From Coriaria nepalensis (taxonomy: Eukaryota > Streptophyta > Magnoliopsida > Cucurbitales > Coriariaceae), in NCBI GenBank assembly GCA_027186245.1, contig CP114481.1:18011501-18075500 (forward strand): a stretch of DNA of 64,000 nt, in the 5' to 3' direction. The position numbers and the translations under genes are program-made. Each line of letters starts with the position of its first letter. Positions within the stretch are counted from its first letter, which is position 1. The notes under the pieces were generated by a model. The model saw only the letters and a list, made by a program, of their open reading frames with translations, ran no database searches and was not told the origin of the DNA. This document shows, one piece after another, positions 37,333 to 52,067 of the stretch.

Positions 37333-40300
37333 ATTTGTTTAGCCTTAAAATCATATCATTGCGTTTCTTTTAGTCATTAAATCATTCTAAATCGCTTCGA
37401 ACGAAATTCGGCCTTTAGACATGATTTTCGTGCATAACTTGCAGTTGATCTACTGAAGGAAACAATGCATTTGTTTAGCCTTAATGTCATGTCACTGAGT
37501 CTCTTCTAGTCAATAAATCATTCTAAATTTATTCGAACGAATTTTATTTTCGCCCTTCAAACATGATTTTCTTACATAACTTGCAATTAATATATTGAAG
37601 ACAACAATGCATTATTTTAGCCTTAAAAAGCATATCATTCAGTCTTTTTATATCATTAAATTGTTTGAAAGCACTTCTAACCAATTCTATTTTTGCATTT
37701 AAGACACCACTTTCATGCATAAGTTGCAATTGAACTATTTACGGCAACTATGCATTTTTTTAGCCTTAAAATCATATTATTGCGTCTCTTTTAGTCATTA
37801 AATCATTCTAAATTACTTCGAACGAAATTCGGCCTTCAAACATGACTTTTGTGCATAACTTGCAGTTAATCTATTGAAGGCAACAATGCATTTGTTTAGC
37901 CTTAAGGTCATGTCATTGAGTCTCTTCTAGTCAATAAATCATTCTAAATTAATTTGCACGAATTCTATTTTCGCCCTTCAAACATGATTTTCTTACATAA
38001 CTTGCAATTCATCTATTGAAGACAACAATGCATTATTTTAGCTTTAAAAAGCATATCATTCAGTCTTTTTATATCATTAAATTGTTTGAAAGCACCTCGA
38101 ACGAATTCTGTTTTTGCATTTAAGACACGACTTTCATGTATAAGTTGCAATTGATCTATTGAAGGCAACTTTGCATTTGTTTAGCCTTAAAATCATATCA
38201 TTGCGTTTCTTTTAGTCATTAAATCATTCTAAATCGCTTCGAACGAAATTCAGCCTTTAAACATGACTTTCGTGCATAACTTGCAGTTAATCTATCGAAG
38301 GCAACAGTGCATTTGTTTAGCTTTAAAGTCATGTCATTGAGTCTCATCCAGTCATTAAATCATTCTAAATTAAGTGGAACGAATTCTATTGTTGCCCCTC
38401 AAACATGATTTTCTTACATAACTTGCAATTAACTTATTGACGACAACAATGCATTATTTTAGCCTTAAAAAGTATTTCATTCAGTCTTTTCATATCATTA
38501 ATTTGTTTGAAAGCACTTCGAACCAATTCTATTTGTGCATTTAAGACACCACTTTCATGCATAACTTGTAATTGATCTATTGAAGGCAACTATGCATTTT
38601 TTTAGCCTTAAAGTCATATTATTGGGTCTCTTTTAGTAATGAAATCATTCTAAATTACTTCAAACGAAATTCGGCCTTTAAACATGACTTTCGTGCATAA
38701 CTTGCAGTTAATCTATTGAAGGCAACAATGCATTTGTTTAGCCTTAAGGTCATGTCATTGAGTCTCTTCTAGTCAATAAATCATTCTAAATTAATTTGAA
38801 CGAATTCTATTTTCGCCCTTCAAACATGATTTTCTTACATAACTTGCAATTAATCTATTGAAGACAACAATATATTATTTTGGCCTTAAAAAGCATATCA
38901 TTCAGTCTTTTTATATCATTAAATTGTTTGAAAGCACCTCGAACCAATTCTATTTTTGCATTTAAGACACGACTTTCATGCATAAGTTGCAATTGATCTA
39001 TTGAAGGCAACTTTGCATTTTTTTAGCCTTAAAGTCATAGTGTTGCGTCTCTTTTACTCATTAAATCATTCTAAATTACTTCGAACGAAATTCGGCCTTC
39101 AAACATGACTTTCGTGCATAACTTGCAGTTAATCTATTGAAGGCAACAATGCATTTGTTTAGCCTTAAGGTCATGTCATTGAGTCTCTTCTAGTCAATAA
39201 ATCATTCTAAATTAATTTGAACGAACTCTCTTTTCGCCCTTCAAACATGATTTTCTTACATAACTTGCAATTAATCTATTGAAGACAACAATGCATTATT
39301 TTAGCTTTAAAAAGCATATCATTCAGTCTTTTTATATCATTAAATGGTTTGAAAGCACCTCGAACCAATTCTGTTTTTGCATTTAAGACACGACTTTCAT
39401 GTATAAGTTGCAATTGATCTATTGAAGGCAACTTTGCATTTGTTTAGCCTTAAAATCATATCATTGCGTTTCTTTTAGTCATTAAATCATTCCAAATCGC
39501 TTCGAATGAAATTCGGCCTTTAAACATGACTTTCGTGCATAACTTGCAGTTAATCTATCGAAGGCAACAGTGCATTTGTTTAGTTTTAAAGTCATGTCAT
39601 TGAGTCTCATCCAGTCATTAAATCATTCTAAATTAAGTTGAACGAATTCTATTGTTGCCCCTCAAACATGATTTTCTTACATAACTTGCAATTAACTTAT
39701 TGACGACAACAATGCATTATTTTAGCCTTAAAAAGTATATCATTCAGTCTTTTCATATCATTAAATTGTTGGAACGCACTTCGAACCAATTCTATTTTTG
39801 CATTTAAGACAGGACTTTCATGCATAAGTTGGAATTGATCTATTGAAAGCAACCATGCATTTTTTTAGCCTTAAAGTCATATTATTCCTTGTCTTTTAGT
39901 TATTAAATCATTCTAAATTACTTCGAACGAAATTCGGCCTTCAAACATGACTTTCGTGCATAACTTGCAGTTAATCTATTGAAGGCAACAATGCATTTGT
40001 TTAGCCTTAAGGTCATGTCATTGAGTCTCTTCTAGTCAATAAATCATTCTAAATTAATTTGAACGAACTCTCTTTTCGCCCTTCAAACATGATTTTCTTA
40101 CATAACTTGCAATTAATCTATTGAAGACAACAATGCATTATTTTAGCTTTAAAAAGCATATCATTCAGTCTTTTTATATCATTAAATGGTTCGAAAGCAC
40201 CTCGAACCAATTCTGTTTTTGCATTTAAGACACGACTTTCATGTATAAGTTGCAATTGATCTATTGAAGGCAACTTTGCATTTGTTTAGCCTTAAAATCA

Positions 40301-42085
40301 TATCATTGCGTTTCTTTTAGTCATTAAATCATTCTAAATCGCTTCGAACGAAATTCAGCCTTTAAACATGACCTTCGTGCATAACTTGCAGTTAATCTAT
40401 CGAAGGCAACAGTGCATTTGTTTAGCTTTAAAGTCATGTCATTGAGTCTCATCCAGTCATTAAATCATTCTAAATTAAATTGAACGAATTCTATTGTTGC
40501 CCCTCAAACATGATTTTCTTACATAACTTGCAATTAACTTATTGACGACAACAATGCATTATTTTAGCCATAAAAAGTATATCATTCAGTCTTTTCATAT
40601 CATTAAATTATTGGAACGCACTTCGAACCAATTCTATTTTTGCATTTAAGACAGGACTTTCATGCATAAGTTGCAATTGATCTATTGAAAGCAGCCATGC
40701 ATTTTTTTAGCCTTAAAGTCGTATTATTGCTTGTCTTTTAGTTATTAAATCATTCTAAATTACTTCGAACGAAATTCGGCCTTCAAACATGACTTTCGTG
40801 CATAACTTGCAGTTAATCTATTGAAGGCAACAATGCATTTGTTTAGCCTTAAGGTCATGTCATTGAGTCTCTTCTAGTCAATAAATCATTCTAAATTAAT
40901 TTGAACGAACTCTCTTTTCGCCCTTCAAACATGATTTTCTTACATAACTTGCAATTAATCTATTGAAGACAACAATGCATTATTTTATCTTTAAAAAGCA
41001 TATCATTCAGTCTTTTTATATCATTAAATTGTTTGAAAGCACCTCGAACCAATTCTGTTTTTGCATTTAAGACACGACTTTAATGTATAAGTTGCAATTG
41101 ATCTATTGAAGGCAACTATGCATTTTTTTAGCCTTAAAGTCATAGTATTGCGTCTCTTTTAGTCATTAAATCATTCTAAATTATTTCGAACGAAATTCGG
41201 CCTTCAGACATGACTTTCGTGCATAACTTGCAGTTAATCTATTGAAGGCAACAATGCATTTGTTTAGCCTTAAGGTCATGTCATTGAGTCACTTCTAGTC
41301 AATAAATCATTCTAAATTAATTTGAACGAATTCTATTTTCGCCCTTTAAACATGATTTTCTTACATAACTTGCAATTAATCTATTGAAGACAACAATGCA
41401 TTATTTTAACCTTAGAAAGCATATCATTCAGTCTTTTTGTATCATTAAATTGTTTGAAAGCACCTCGAACCAATTCTATTTTTCCATTTAAGACACGACT
41501 TTCATGCATAAGTTGCTATTGATCTATTGATGGCAGCCATGTATTTTTTTTGCCTTAAAGCCATAGTATTGCGTCTCTTTTAATCATTATATCATTCTAA
41601 ATTACTTCGAACGAAATTCGGCCTTCAGACATGACTTTCGTGCATAACTTGCAGTTAATCTATTGAAGGCAACAATGCATTTGTTTAGCCTTAAGGTCAT
41701 GTCATTGAGTCGCTTCTAGTCAATAAATCATTCTAAATTAATTTGAACGAATTCTATTTTCGCCCTTTAAACATGATTTTCTTACATAACTTGCAAATAA
41801 TCGATTGAAGACAGCAATGCATTATTTTAGCCTTCAAAAGCATATCATTCAGTCTTTGTATATCATTAAATTCTCTGAAAGCACTTCGAACCAATTCTAT
41901 TTTTGCATTTAAGACACGACTTTCAGGCATAAGTTGCAATTGATCTATTGATGGCAACCATGTATTTTTTTTGCCTTAAAGTCATAGTATTGCATCTCTT
42001 TTAGTCATTAAATCATTCTAAATTACTTCGAACGAAATTCGGCCTTCAAACATGACTTTCGTGCATAACTTGCAGTTAATCTATT
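37333..42085 (+). repeat. Right part of duplication copy 2, including an 842-bp array
   Basis: It is the counterpart of 21,744-26,496 at a constant offset of 15,589 bp. It includes the second 842-bp array (TTTGAACGAACTCTC at about 39,217, 40,059 and 40,901). Differences are single bases, for example AGTAATGAAATC against AGTCATGAAATC, GTCGTATT against GTCATATT and CTTTAATGTATAAG against CTTTCATGTATAAG. Confidence 0.85.
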
Positions 42086-43856
42086 GAAGGCAACAATGCA
42101 TTCTTTTAGCCTTAAGGTCATGTCATTGAGTCTCTTTTAGTCAATAAATCATTCTAAATTAATTTGAACGAATTCTATTTTCGCCCTTTAAACATGATTT
42201 TCTTACATAACTTGCAATTAATCTATTGAAGACAACAATGCATAATTTTAGCCTTAAAAAGCATATCATTCAGTCTTTTTATATCATTAAATTGTTAGAA
42301 AGCACCTCGAACCAATTTTATATTTGCATTGAAGACATGACTTTCATGCATAAGTTGCAATTGATTTATTGAAGGCAACTATGCATTTTTTTAGCCTTAA
42401 AATCATATTATTGCGTTTCTTTTAGTCATTAAATCGTTCTAAATCGCTTCGAACGAAATTCGGCCTTTATACATGACTATCGTGCATAACTTGCAATTAA
42501 TCTATCGAAGGCAACAATGCATTTGTTTAGCCTTAAAGTCATGTCATTGAGTCTCAACAACTCATTAAATCATTCTAAATTAAATTGAATGAATTCTATT
42601 TTCACCCTTCAAACATGATTTTCTTACATAACTTGCAATTAACTTATTGACGACAACAATGCATTATTTTAGCTTTAAAAAGTATATCATTCAGTCTTTC
42701 CATATCAATAAATTGTTGGAAAGCACATCGAACCGATTCTATTTTTGCATTTAAGACACGACTTTCATGCATAACTTGTAATTGATCTATTGAAGGCAAC
42801 TATGCATTTTTTTAGCCTTAAAGTCATATTATTGCTTGTCTTTTAGTCATTAAATCATTCTAAATTACTTCGAATGAAATTCGGCCTCTAGACATGACTT
42901 TCCTGCATAACTTGCAGTTGATCTACTGAAGGCAACAATGCATTTGATTATCCTTAAAGTCATGTTACTGAGTCTCTTCTAGTCAATAAATCATTCTAAC
43001 TTTATTCGAACGAATTCTATTTTCACCCTTCACACATGATTTTCTTACATAACTTGCAAATAATCTATTGAAGACAACAATACATTATTTTAGCCTCCAA
43101 AAGCATATCATTCAGTCTTTGTATATCATTAAATTGTCAGAAAGCACTTCGAACAAATTCTATTTTTGCATTTAAGACACGACTTTTAGGCATAAGTTGC
43201 AATTGATCTATTGATGGCAACCATGTATTTTTTTAGCCTTAAAGTCATAGTATTGCGTCTCTTTTAGTCATTAAATCATTCTAAATTTCTTCGAACGAAA
43301 TTTGGCCTCTAGAGATGACTTTCCTGCATAACTTGCAGTTGATCTACTGAAGGCAACAATGCATTTGTTTAGCCTTAAAATCATGTTACTTAGTCTCTTC
43401 TAGTCAGTAAATCATTCTAAATTTATTCGAACGAATTTTATTTTCGCCCTCCAAACATGATTTTCTTACATAACTTGCAATTAATCTATTGAAGACAACA
43501 ATGCATTATTTTAGCCTTAGAAAGCTTATCATTCAGTCTTTTTATATCATTAAATTGTTTGAAAGCACCCCGAACTAATTTTATTTTTGCATTTAAGACA
43601 TGACTTTCATGCATAAGTTGCAATTGATCTATTGAAGGCAATTATGCATTTTTTTCGCCTTAAAATCATATTATTGCGTTTCTTTTAGTCATTAAATCAT
43701 TCTAAATCGCTTCGAACGAAATTTGGCCTTTATACATGACTATCGTGCATAACTTGCAATTAATCTATCGAAGGCAATAGTGGATTTGTTTGGCCTTAAA
43801 GTCATGTCATTGAGTCTCATCCAATCATTAAATCATTCTAAATTAAGTTGAACGAA
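42086..43856 (+). repeat. Divergent trimers between the two duplicated regions
   Basis: These are about four trimers with many private variants: GGCCTCTAGACATGAC, GGCCTCTAGAGATGAC, TTATACATGACTATCG, CAACAACTCATTAAATC. Each of these variants reappears further right in the 44-64 kb repeats, so this stretch looks like a source, or an old relative, of the modules that were amplified there. Confidence 0.75.
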
Positions 43857-46800
43857 TTCTATTTTCGCCCCTCAAACATGATTTTCTTACATAACTTGCA
43901 ATTAACTTATTGACGACAACAATGCATTATTTTAGCCTTAAAAAGTTTATCATTCAGTCTTTTCATATCATTAAATTGTTGGAGCGCACTTCAAAACAAT
44001 TCTATTTTTGTATTTAAGACATGACTTTCATGCATAAGTTGCAATTGATCTATTGAAAGCAACTATGCATTTTTTTTGGCCTTAAAGTCATATGATTGCT
44101 TGTCTTTTAGTCATTAAATCATTCTAAATTACTTCGAACGAAATTCAGCCTTCAAATATGACTTTCGTGCATAACTTGCAGTTAATCTATTGAAGGTAAC
44201 AATGCATTTGTTTAGCCTTAAGGTCATGTCATTGAGTCTCATGCAGTCATTAAATCATTCTAAATTAAGTTGAACGAATTCTATTTTCGCCCTTCAAACA
44301 TGATTTTCTTACATAACTTGCAATTAATCTATTGAAGACAACAATCCATTATTTTAGCTTTAAAAAGCATATCACTCAGTTTTTTTATATCATTAAATTG
44401 TTTGAAAACACCTCGGACCAATTCTATTTTTGCATTTAAGACACGACTTTCATGCGTAAGTTGCAATTGATCTATTGAAGGCAACTATGCATTTTTTTAG
44501 CCTTAAAATCATAGTATTGCGTCTCTTTTAGTCATTAAATCATTCTAAATTACTTCGAACGAAATTCGGCCTTCAAACATGACTTTCGTGCATAACTTGC
44601 AGTTAATCTATTGAAGGCAACAATGCATTTGTTTAGCCTGAAGGTCATCTCAATGAGTCTCTTCTAGTCAATAAATCATTCTAAATTAATTTGAACAAAT
44701 TCTATCTTCGCCCTTCAAACATGATTTTCTTACATAACTTGCAATTAATCTATTGAAGACAAGAATGCATTATTTTAGCTTTAAAAAGCATATCATTCAG
44801 TCTTTTTATATCATTAAATTGTTTGAATGCACCTCGAACCAATTCTATTTTTGCATTTAAGACACGACTTTCATGCATAAGTTGCAATTGATCTATTGAA
44901 GGCAACTATGCATTTTTTTAGCCTTAAAATCATATTATTGGGTTTCTTTTAGTCATTAAATCATTCTAAATCGCTACGAACGAAATTCAGCCTTTATACA
45001 TGACTATCGTGCATAACTTGCAATTAATCTATCGAAGGCAACAACGCATTTGTTTAGCCTTAAAGTCATGTCATTGAGTCTCAACAAATCATTAAATCAT
45101 TCTAAATTAAGTTGAATGAATTCTATTTTCACCCTTCAAACATGATTTTCTTACATAACTTGCAATTAACTTATTGACGACAACAATGCATTATTTTAGC
45201 TTAAAAAAGTATATCATTCAGTCTTTCCATATCAATAAATTGTTGGAAAGCACATCGAACCAATTCTATTTTTGCATTTAAGACACGACTTTCATGCATA
45301 ACTTGTAATTGATCTATTGAAGGCAACTATGCATTTTTTTAGCCTTAAAGTCATATTATTGCTTGTCTTTTAGTCATTAAATCATTCTAAATTACTTCGA
45401 ATGAAATTCGGCCTCTAGACATGACTTTCCTGCATAACTTGCAGTTGATCTACTGAAGGCAACAATGCATTTGATTATCCTTAAAGTCATGTTACTGAGT
45501 CTCTTCTAGTCAATAAATCATTCTAACTTTATTCGAACGAATTCTATTTTCGCCCTTCACACATGATTTTCTTACATAACTTGCAAATAATCTATTGAAG
45601 ACAACAATGCATTATTTTAGCCTTCAAAAGCATATCATTCAGTCTTTTTATATCATTAAATTGTTTGAAAACACCTCGAACCAATTCTATTTTTGCATTT
45701 AAGACACGACTTTCATGCGTAAGTTGCAATTGATCTATTCAAGGCAACTATGCATTTTTTTAGCCTTAAAGTCATAGTATTGCGTCTCTTTTAGTCATTA
45801 AATCATTCTAAATTACTTCGAACGAAATTCGGTTTTCAAACATGACTTTCGTGCATAACTTGCTGTTAATCTATTGAAGGCAACAATGCATTTGTTTAGC
45901 CTTAAGGTCATCTCAATGAGTCTCTTCTAGTCAATAAATAATTCTAAATTAATTTGAACGAATTCTATTTTCGCCCTTCAAACATGATTTTCTTACATAA
46001 CTTGCGATTAATCTATTGAAGACAGCAATGCATTATTTTAGCTTTAAAAAGCATATCATTCAGTCTTTTTATATCATTAAATTGTTTGAAAGCACCTCGA
46101 ACCAATTCTATTTTTGCATTTAAGACACGACTTTCATGCATAAGTTGCAATTGATCTATTGAAGGCAACTATTCATTTTTTTAGCTTTAAAATCATATTA
46201 TTGTGTTTCTTTTAGTCATTAAATCATTCTACATCGCTTCGAACGAAATTCGGCCTTTAAACATGACTTTCGTGCATAACTTGCAGTTAATCTATCGAAG
46301 GCAACATTGGATTTGTTTTGCCTTAAAGTCATGTCATTGAGTCTCATCCAATCATTAAATCATTCTAAATTAAGTTGAACGAATTCTATTTTTGCCCCTC
46401 AATCATGATTTTCTTACATAACTTGCAATTAACTTATTGATGACAACAATGCCTTATTTTAGGCTTAAAAAGTATATCATTCAGTCTTTTCATATCATTA
46501 AATTGTTGGAACGCACTTCGAACCAATTCTATTTTTGCATTTAAGACATGACTTTCATGCATAAGTTGCAATTGATCTATTGAGAGCAACTACGCATTTT
46601 TTTAGCCTTAAAGTCATATTATTGCTTGTCTTTTAGTTATTAAATCATTCTAAATTACTTCGAACGAAATTCGGCCTCTAGAGATGACTTTCCTGCATAA
46701 CTTGCAGTTGATCTACTGAAGGCAACAATGCATTTGTTTAGCTTTAAAGTCATGTAAGTGAGTCTCTTCTAGTCAATAAATCATTCTAAATTTATTGGAA

Positions 46801-48487
46801 CGAATTTTATTTTCGCCCTCCAAACATGATTTTCTTACATAACTTCCAATTAATCTATTGAAGACAACAATGCATTATTTTAGCCTTAGAAAGCATATCA
46901 TTCAGTCATTTTGTATCATTAAATTGTTTGAAAGCAACTCGAACCAATTCTATTTTTCCATTTAAGAAACGACTTTCATGCATAAGTTGCAATTGATCTA
47001 TTGAAGGCAACTATGCATTTTTTTAGCCTTAAAGTCATAGTATTGCGTCTCTTTTAGTCATTAAATTATTCTAAATTACTTCTAACGAAATTCGGCCTTC
47101 AAACATGACTTTCGTGCATAACTTGCAGTTAATCTATCAAAGGCAACAGTGGATTTGTTTAGCCTTAAAGTCATGTCATTTAGTCTCTTCTAGTCAATAA
47201 ATCATTCTAAATAATTTGAATGAATTCTATTTTCGCCCTTCAAACATGATTTTCTTACATAACCTGCAATTAATCTATTGAAGACAACAATGCATTATTT
47301 TAGCTTTAAAAAGCATATCATTCAATCTTTTTATATCATTAAATTGTTTGAAAACACCTCGAACGAATTCTATTTTTGCATTTAAGACACGACTTTCATG
47401 CGTAAGTTGCAATTGATCTATTGAAGGCAACTATGCATTTTTTTAGCCTTAAAGTCATTGTATTGCGTCTCTTTTAGTCATTAAATCATTCTAAATTACT
47501 TCGAACGAAATTCGGCCTTCAAACATGACTTTCGTGCATAACTTGCAGTTAATCTATTGAAGGCAACAATGCATTTGTTTAGCCTTAAGGTCATCTCAAT
47601 GAGTCTCTTCTAGTCAATAAATCATTCTAAATTAATTTGAACGAATTCTATTTTCGCCCTTCAAACATGATTTTCTTACATAACTTGCAATTAAACTATT
47701 GAAGACAACAATGCATTATTTTAGCTTTAAAAAGCATATCATTCAGTCTTTTTATATCATTAAATTGTTTGAAAGCACCTCGAACCAATTCTATTTTTGC
47801 ATTTAAGACACGACTTTCATGCATAAGTTTCAATTGATCTATTGAATGCAACTTTGGATTTTTTTAGCCTTAAAATCATATTATTGCGTTTCTTTTAGTC
47901 ATTAAATCATTCTAAATCGCTTGGAACGAAATTCGGCCTTTAAACATGACTTTCGTGCGTAACTTGCAGTTAATCTATCGAAGGCAACATTGGATTTGTT
48001 TAGCCTTAAAGTCATGTCATTGAGTCTCATCCAATCATTAAATCATTCTAAATTAAGTTGAACGAATTCTATTTTCGCCCCTCAAACATGATTTTCTTAC
48101 ATAACTTGCAATTAACTTATTGACGACAACAATGCATTATTTTAGCCTTAAAAACTATATCATTCAGACTTTTCATATCATTAAATTGTTGGAATGCACT
48201 TCGAACCAATTCTATTTTTGCATTTAAGACAGGACTTTCATGCATAAGTTGCAATTGATCAATTGAAAGCAACCATGGATATTTTTAGCCTTAAAGTCAT
48301 ATTATTGCTTGTTTTTTAGTTATTAAATCATTCTAAATTACTTCGAACGAAATTCGGCCTCTAGAGATGACTTTCCTGCATAACTTGCAGTTGATCTACT
48401 GAAGGCAACAATGCATTTGTTTAGCCTTAAAGTCATGTAACTGAGTCTCCTCTAGTCAATAAATCATTCTAAATTTATTCGAAAGAA
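43857..48487 (+). repeat. Tandem duplication 2, copy 1 (about 4.6 kb, 11 trimers)
   Basis: Matching begins at about 43,857 and 48,488 (TTTTCGCCCCTCAAAC, then AAAAAGTTTATC). The offset is 4,631 bp, falling to 4,630 bp where copy 1 has one extra T in the T run near 44,071. From about 46,170 on the offset is 5,893 bp, because copy 2 holds an extra 1,263-bp repeat. Shared markers include ACAATCCATTATTTTAG (44,341 and 48,971) and ATAACTTCCAATTAATC (46,839 and 52,731). Confidence 0.85.
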
Positions 48488-49541
48488 TTCTATTTTCGCC
48501 CCTCAAACATGATTTTCTTACATAACTTGCAATTAACTTATTGACGACAACAATGCATTATTTTAGCCTTAAAAAGTTTATCATTCAGTCTTTTCATATC
48601 ATTAAATTGTTGGAACGCACTTCAAAACAATTCTATTTTTGTATTTAAGACATGACTTTCATGCATAAGTTGCAATTGATCTATTGAAAGCAACTATGCA
48701 TTTTTTTGGCCTTAAAGTCATATTATTGCTTGTCTTTTAGTCATTAAATCATTCTAAATTACTTCGAACGAAATTCAGCCTTCAAATATGACTTTCGTGC
48801 ATAACTTGCAGTTAATCTATTGAAGGTAACAATGCATTTGTTTAGCCTTAAGGTCATGTCATTGAGTCTCATCCAGTCATTAAATCATTCTAAATTAAGT
48901 TGAACGAATTCTATTTTCACCTTTCAAACATGATTTTCTTACATAACTTGCAATTAATCTATTGAAGACAACAATCCATTATTTTAGCTTTAAAAAGCAT
49001 ATCACTCAGTCTTTTTATATCATTAAATTGTTTGAAAACACCTCGAACCAATTCTATTTTTGCATTTAAGACACGACTTTCATGCGTAAGTTGCAATTGA
49101 TCTATTGAAGGCAACAATGCATTTTTTTAGCCTTAAATTCATAGTATTGCGTCTCTTTTAGTCATTAAATCATTCTAAATTACTTCGAACGAAATTCGGC
49201 CTTCAAACATGACTTTCGTGCATAACTTGCAGTTAATCTATTGAAGGCAACAATGCATTTGTTTAGCCTTAAGGTCATCTCAATGAGTCTCTTCTAGTCA
49301 ATAAATCATTCTAAATTCATTTGAACAAATTCTATTTTCGCCCTTCAAACATGATTTTCTTACATAACTTGCAATTAATCTATTGAAGACAACAATGCAT
49401 TATTTTAGCTTTAAAAAGCATATCATTCAGTCTTTTTATATCATTAAATTGTTTGAAAGCACCTCGAACCAATTCTATTTTTGCATTTAAGACACGACTT
49501 TCATGCATAAGTTGCAATTGATCTATTGAAGGCAACTATGC

Positions 49542-50804
49542 ATTTTTTTAGCCTTAAAATCATATTATTGCGTTTCTTTTAGTCATTAAATCATTCTAAA
49601 TCGCTTCGAATGAAATTCGGCCTTTATACATGACTATCGTGCATAACTTGCAATTAATCTATCGAAGGCAACAATGCATTTGTTTAGCCTTAAAGTCATG
49701 TCATTGAGTCTCAGCAAATCATTAAATCATTCTAAATTAAGTTGAATGAATTCTATTTTCACCATTCAAACATGATTTTCTTACATAACTTGCAATTAAC
49801 TTATTGACGACAACAATGCATTATTTTAGCTTTAAAAAGTATATCATTCAGTCTTTCCATATCAATAAATTGTTGGAAAGCACATCGAACCAATTCTATT
49901 TTTGCATTTAAGACACGACTTTCAGGCATAACTTGTAATTGATCTATTGAAGGCAACTATGCATTTTTTTAGCCTTAAAGTCATATTATTGCTTGTCTTT
50001 TAGTCATTAAATCATTCTAAATTACTTCGAATGAAATTCGGCCTCTAGACATGACTTTCCTGCATAACTTGCAGTTGATCTACTGAAGGCAACACTGCAT
50101 TTGATTATCCTTAAAGTCATGTTACTGAGTCTCTTCTAGTCAATAAATCATTCTAACTTTATTCGAACGAATTCTATTTTCGCCCTTCACACATGATTTT
50201 CTTACATAACTTGCAAATAATCTATTGAAGACAACAATGCATTATTTTAGACTTCAAAAGCATATCATTCAGTCTTTTTATATCATTAAATTGTTTGAAA
50301 ACACCTCGAACCAATTGTATTTTTGCATTTAAGACACGACTTTCATAGGTAAGTTGCAATTGATCTATTGAAGGCAACTATGCATTTTTTTAGCCTTAAA
50401 GTCATAGTATTGCGTCTCTTTTAGTCATTAAATCATTCTAAATTACTTCGAACGAAATTCGGCCTTCAAACATGACTTTCGTGCATAACTTGCTGTTAAT
50501 CTATTGAAGGCAACAATGCATTTGTTTAGCCTTAAGGTCATCTCAATGAGTCTCTTCTAGTCAATAAATAATTCTAAATTAATTTGAACGAATTCTATTT
50601 TCGCCCTTCAAACATGATTTTCTTACATAACTTGCAATTAATCTATTGAAGATAACAATGCATTATTTTAGCTTTAAAAAGCATATCATTCAGTCTTTTT
50701 ATATCATTAAATTGTTTGAAAGCACCTCGAACCAATTCTATTTTTGCATTTAAGACACGACTTTCATGCATAAGTTGCAATTGATCTATTGAAGGCAACT
50801 ATGC
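49542..50804 (+). repeat. 1,263-bp repeat (9 monomers), unit 1
   Basis: It is three trimers repeated immediately to the right with no length change: TCTCAGCAAATC at 49,709 and 50,972, AACACTGCATTTG at 50,091 and 51,354, and CATAGGTAAG at 50,344 and 51,607. Similarity extends left of this boundary to about 49,390. TCATAGGTAAG, where most copies have TCATGCRTAAG, is private to the two units. Confidence 0.87.
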
Positions 50805-52067
50805 ATTTTTTTAGCCTTAAAATCATATTATTGCGTTTCTTTTAGTCATTAAATCATTCTAAATCGCTTCGAATGAAATTCGGCCTTTATACATGACTAT
50901 CGTGCATAACTTGCAATTAATCTATCGAAGGCAACAATGCATTTGTTTAGCCTTAAAGTCATGTCATTGAGTCTCAGCAAATCATTAAATCATTCTAAAT
51001 TAAGTTGAATGAATTCTATTTTCACCATTCAAACATGATTTTCTTACATAACTTGCAATTAACTTATTGACGACAACAATGCATTATTTTAGCTTTAAAA
51101 AGTATATCATTCAGTCTTTCCATATCAATAAATTGTTGGAAAGCACATCGAACCAATTCTATTTTTGCATTTAAGACACGACTTTCAGGCATAACTTGTA
51201 ATTGATCTATTGAAGGCAACTATGCATTTTTTTAGCCTTAAAGTCATATTATTGCTTGTCTTTTAGTCATTAAATCATTCTAAATTACTTCGAATGAAAT
51301 TCGGCCTCTAGACATGACTTTCCTGCATAACTTGCAGTTGATCTACTGAAGGCAACACTGCATTTGATTATCCTTAAAGTCATGTTACTGAGTCTCTTCT
51401 AGTCAATAAATCATTCTAACTTTATTCGAACGAATTCTATTTTCGCCCTTCACACATGATTTTCTTACATAACTTGCAAATAATCTATTGAAGACAACAA
51501 TGCATTATTTTAGACTTCAAAAGCATATCATTCAGTCTTTTTATATCATTAAATTGTTTGAAAACACCTCGAACCAATTGTATTTTTGCATTTAAGACAC
51601 GACTTTCATAGGTAAGTTGCAATTGATCTATTGAAGGCAACTATGCATTTTTTTAGCCTTAAAGTCATAGTATTGCGTCTCTTTTAGTCATTAAATCATT
51701 CTAAATTACTTCGAACGAAATTCGGCCTTCAAACATGACTTTCGTGCATAACTTGCTGTTAATCTATTGAAGGCAACAATGCATTTGTTTAGCTTTAAGG
51801 TCATCTCAATGAGTCTCTTCTAGTCAATAAATAATTCTAAATTAATTTGAACGAATTCTATTTTCGCCCTTCAAACATGATTTTCTTACATAACTTGCAA
51901 TTAATCTATTGAAGATAACAATGCATTATTTTAGCTTTAAAAAGCATATCATTCAGTCTTTTTATATCATTAAATTGTTTGAAAGCACCTCGAACCAATT
52001 CTATTTTTGCATTTAAGACACGACTTTCATGCATAAGTTGCAATTGATTTATTGAAGGCAACTATTC
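50805..52067 (+). repeat. 1,263-bp repeat (9 monomers), unit 2
   Basis: It is the second copy of 49,542-50,804. Near its right edge it has CTATTCATTTTTTTAGC, where unit 1 ends CTATGCATTTTTTTAGC. That right edge agrees with 46,180, so this unit rejoins the older duplication there. Inner differences are very few. Confidence 0.87.

Larger units (their letters stand above)
27390..42085 (+). repeat. Large segmental duplication, copy 2 (about 14.7 kb)
   Basis: It is the partner of 10,390-26,495 and lies about 0.9 kb after it, in the same orientation. It ends near 42,085, where copy 1 switches to CTATTGGTGG while this copy continues as CTATTGAAGG. Block order matches copy 1 after removing two X' blocks and adding 841 bp near 32-33 kb. 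Inside, 1,684 bp was gained at 33.5-36.9 kb and 1,684 bp lost at about 37.0 kb, so the overall offset returns to 15,589 bp. Confidence 0.88.
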
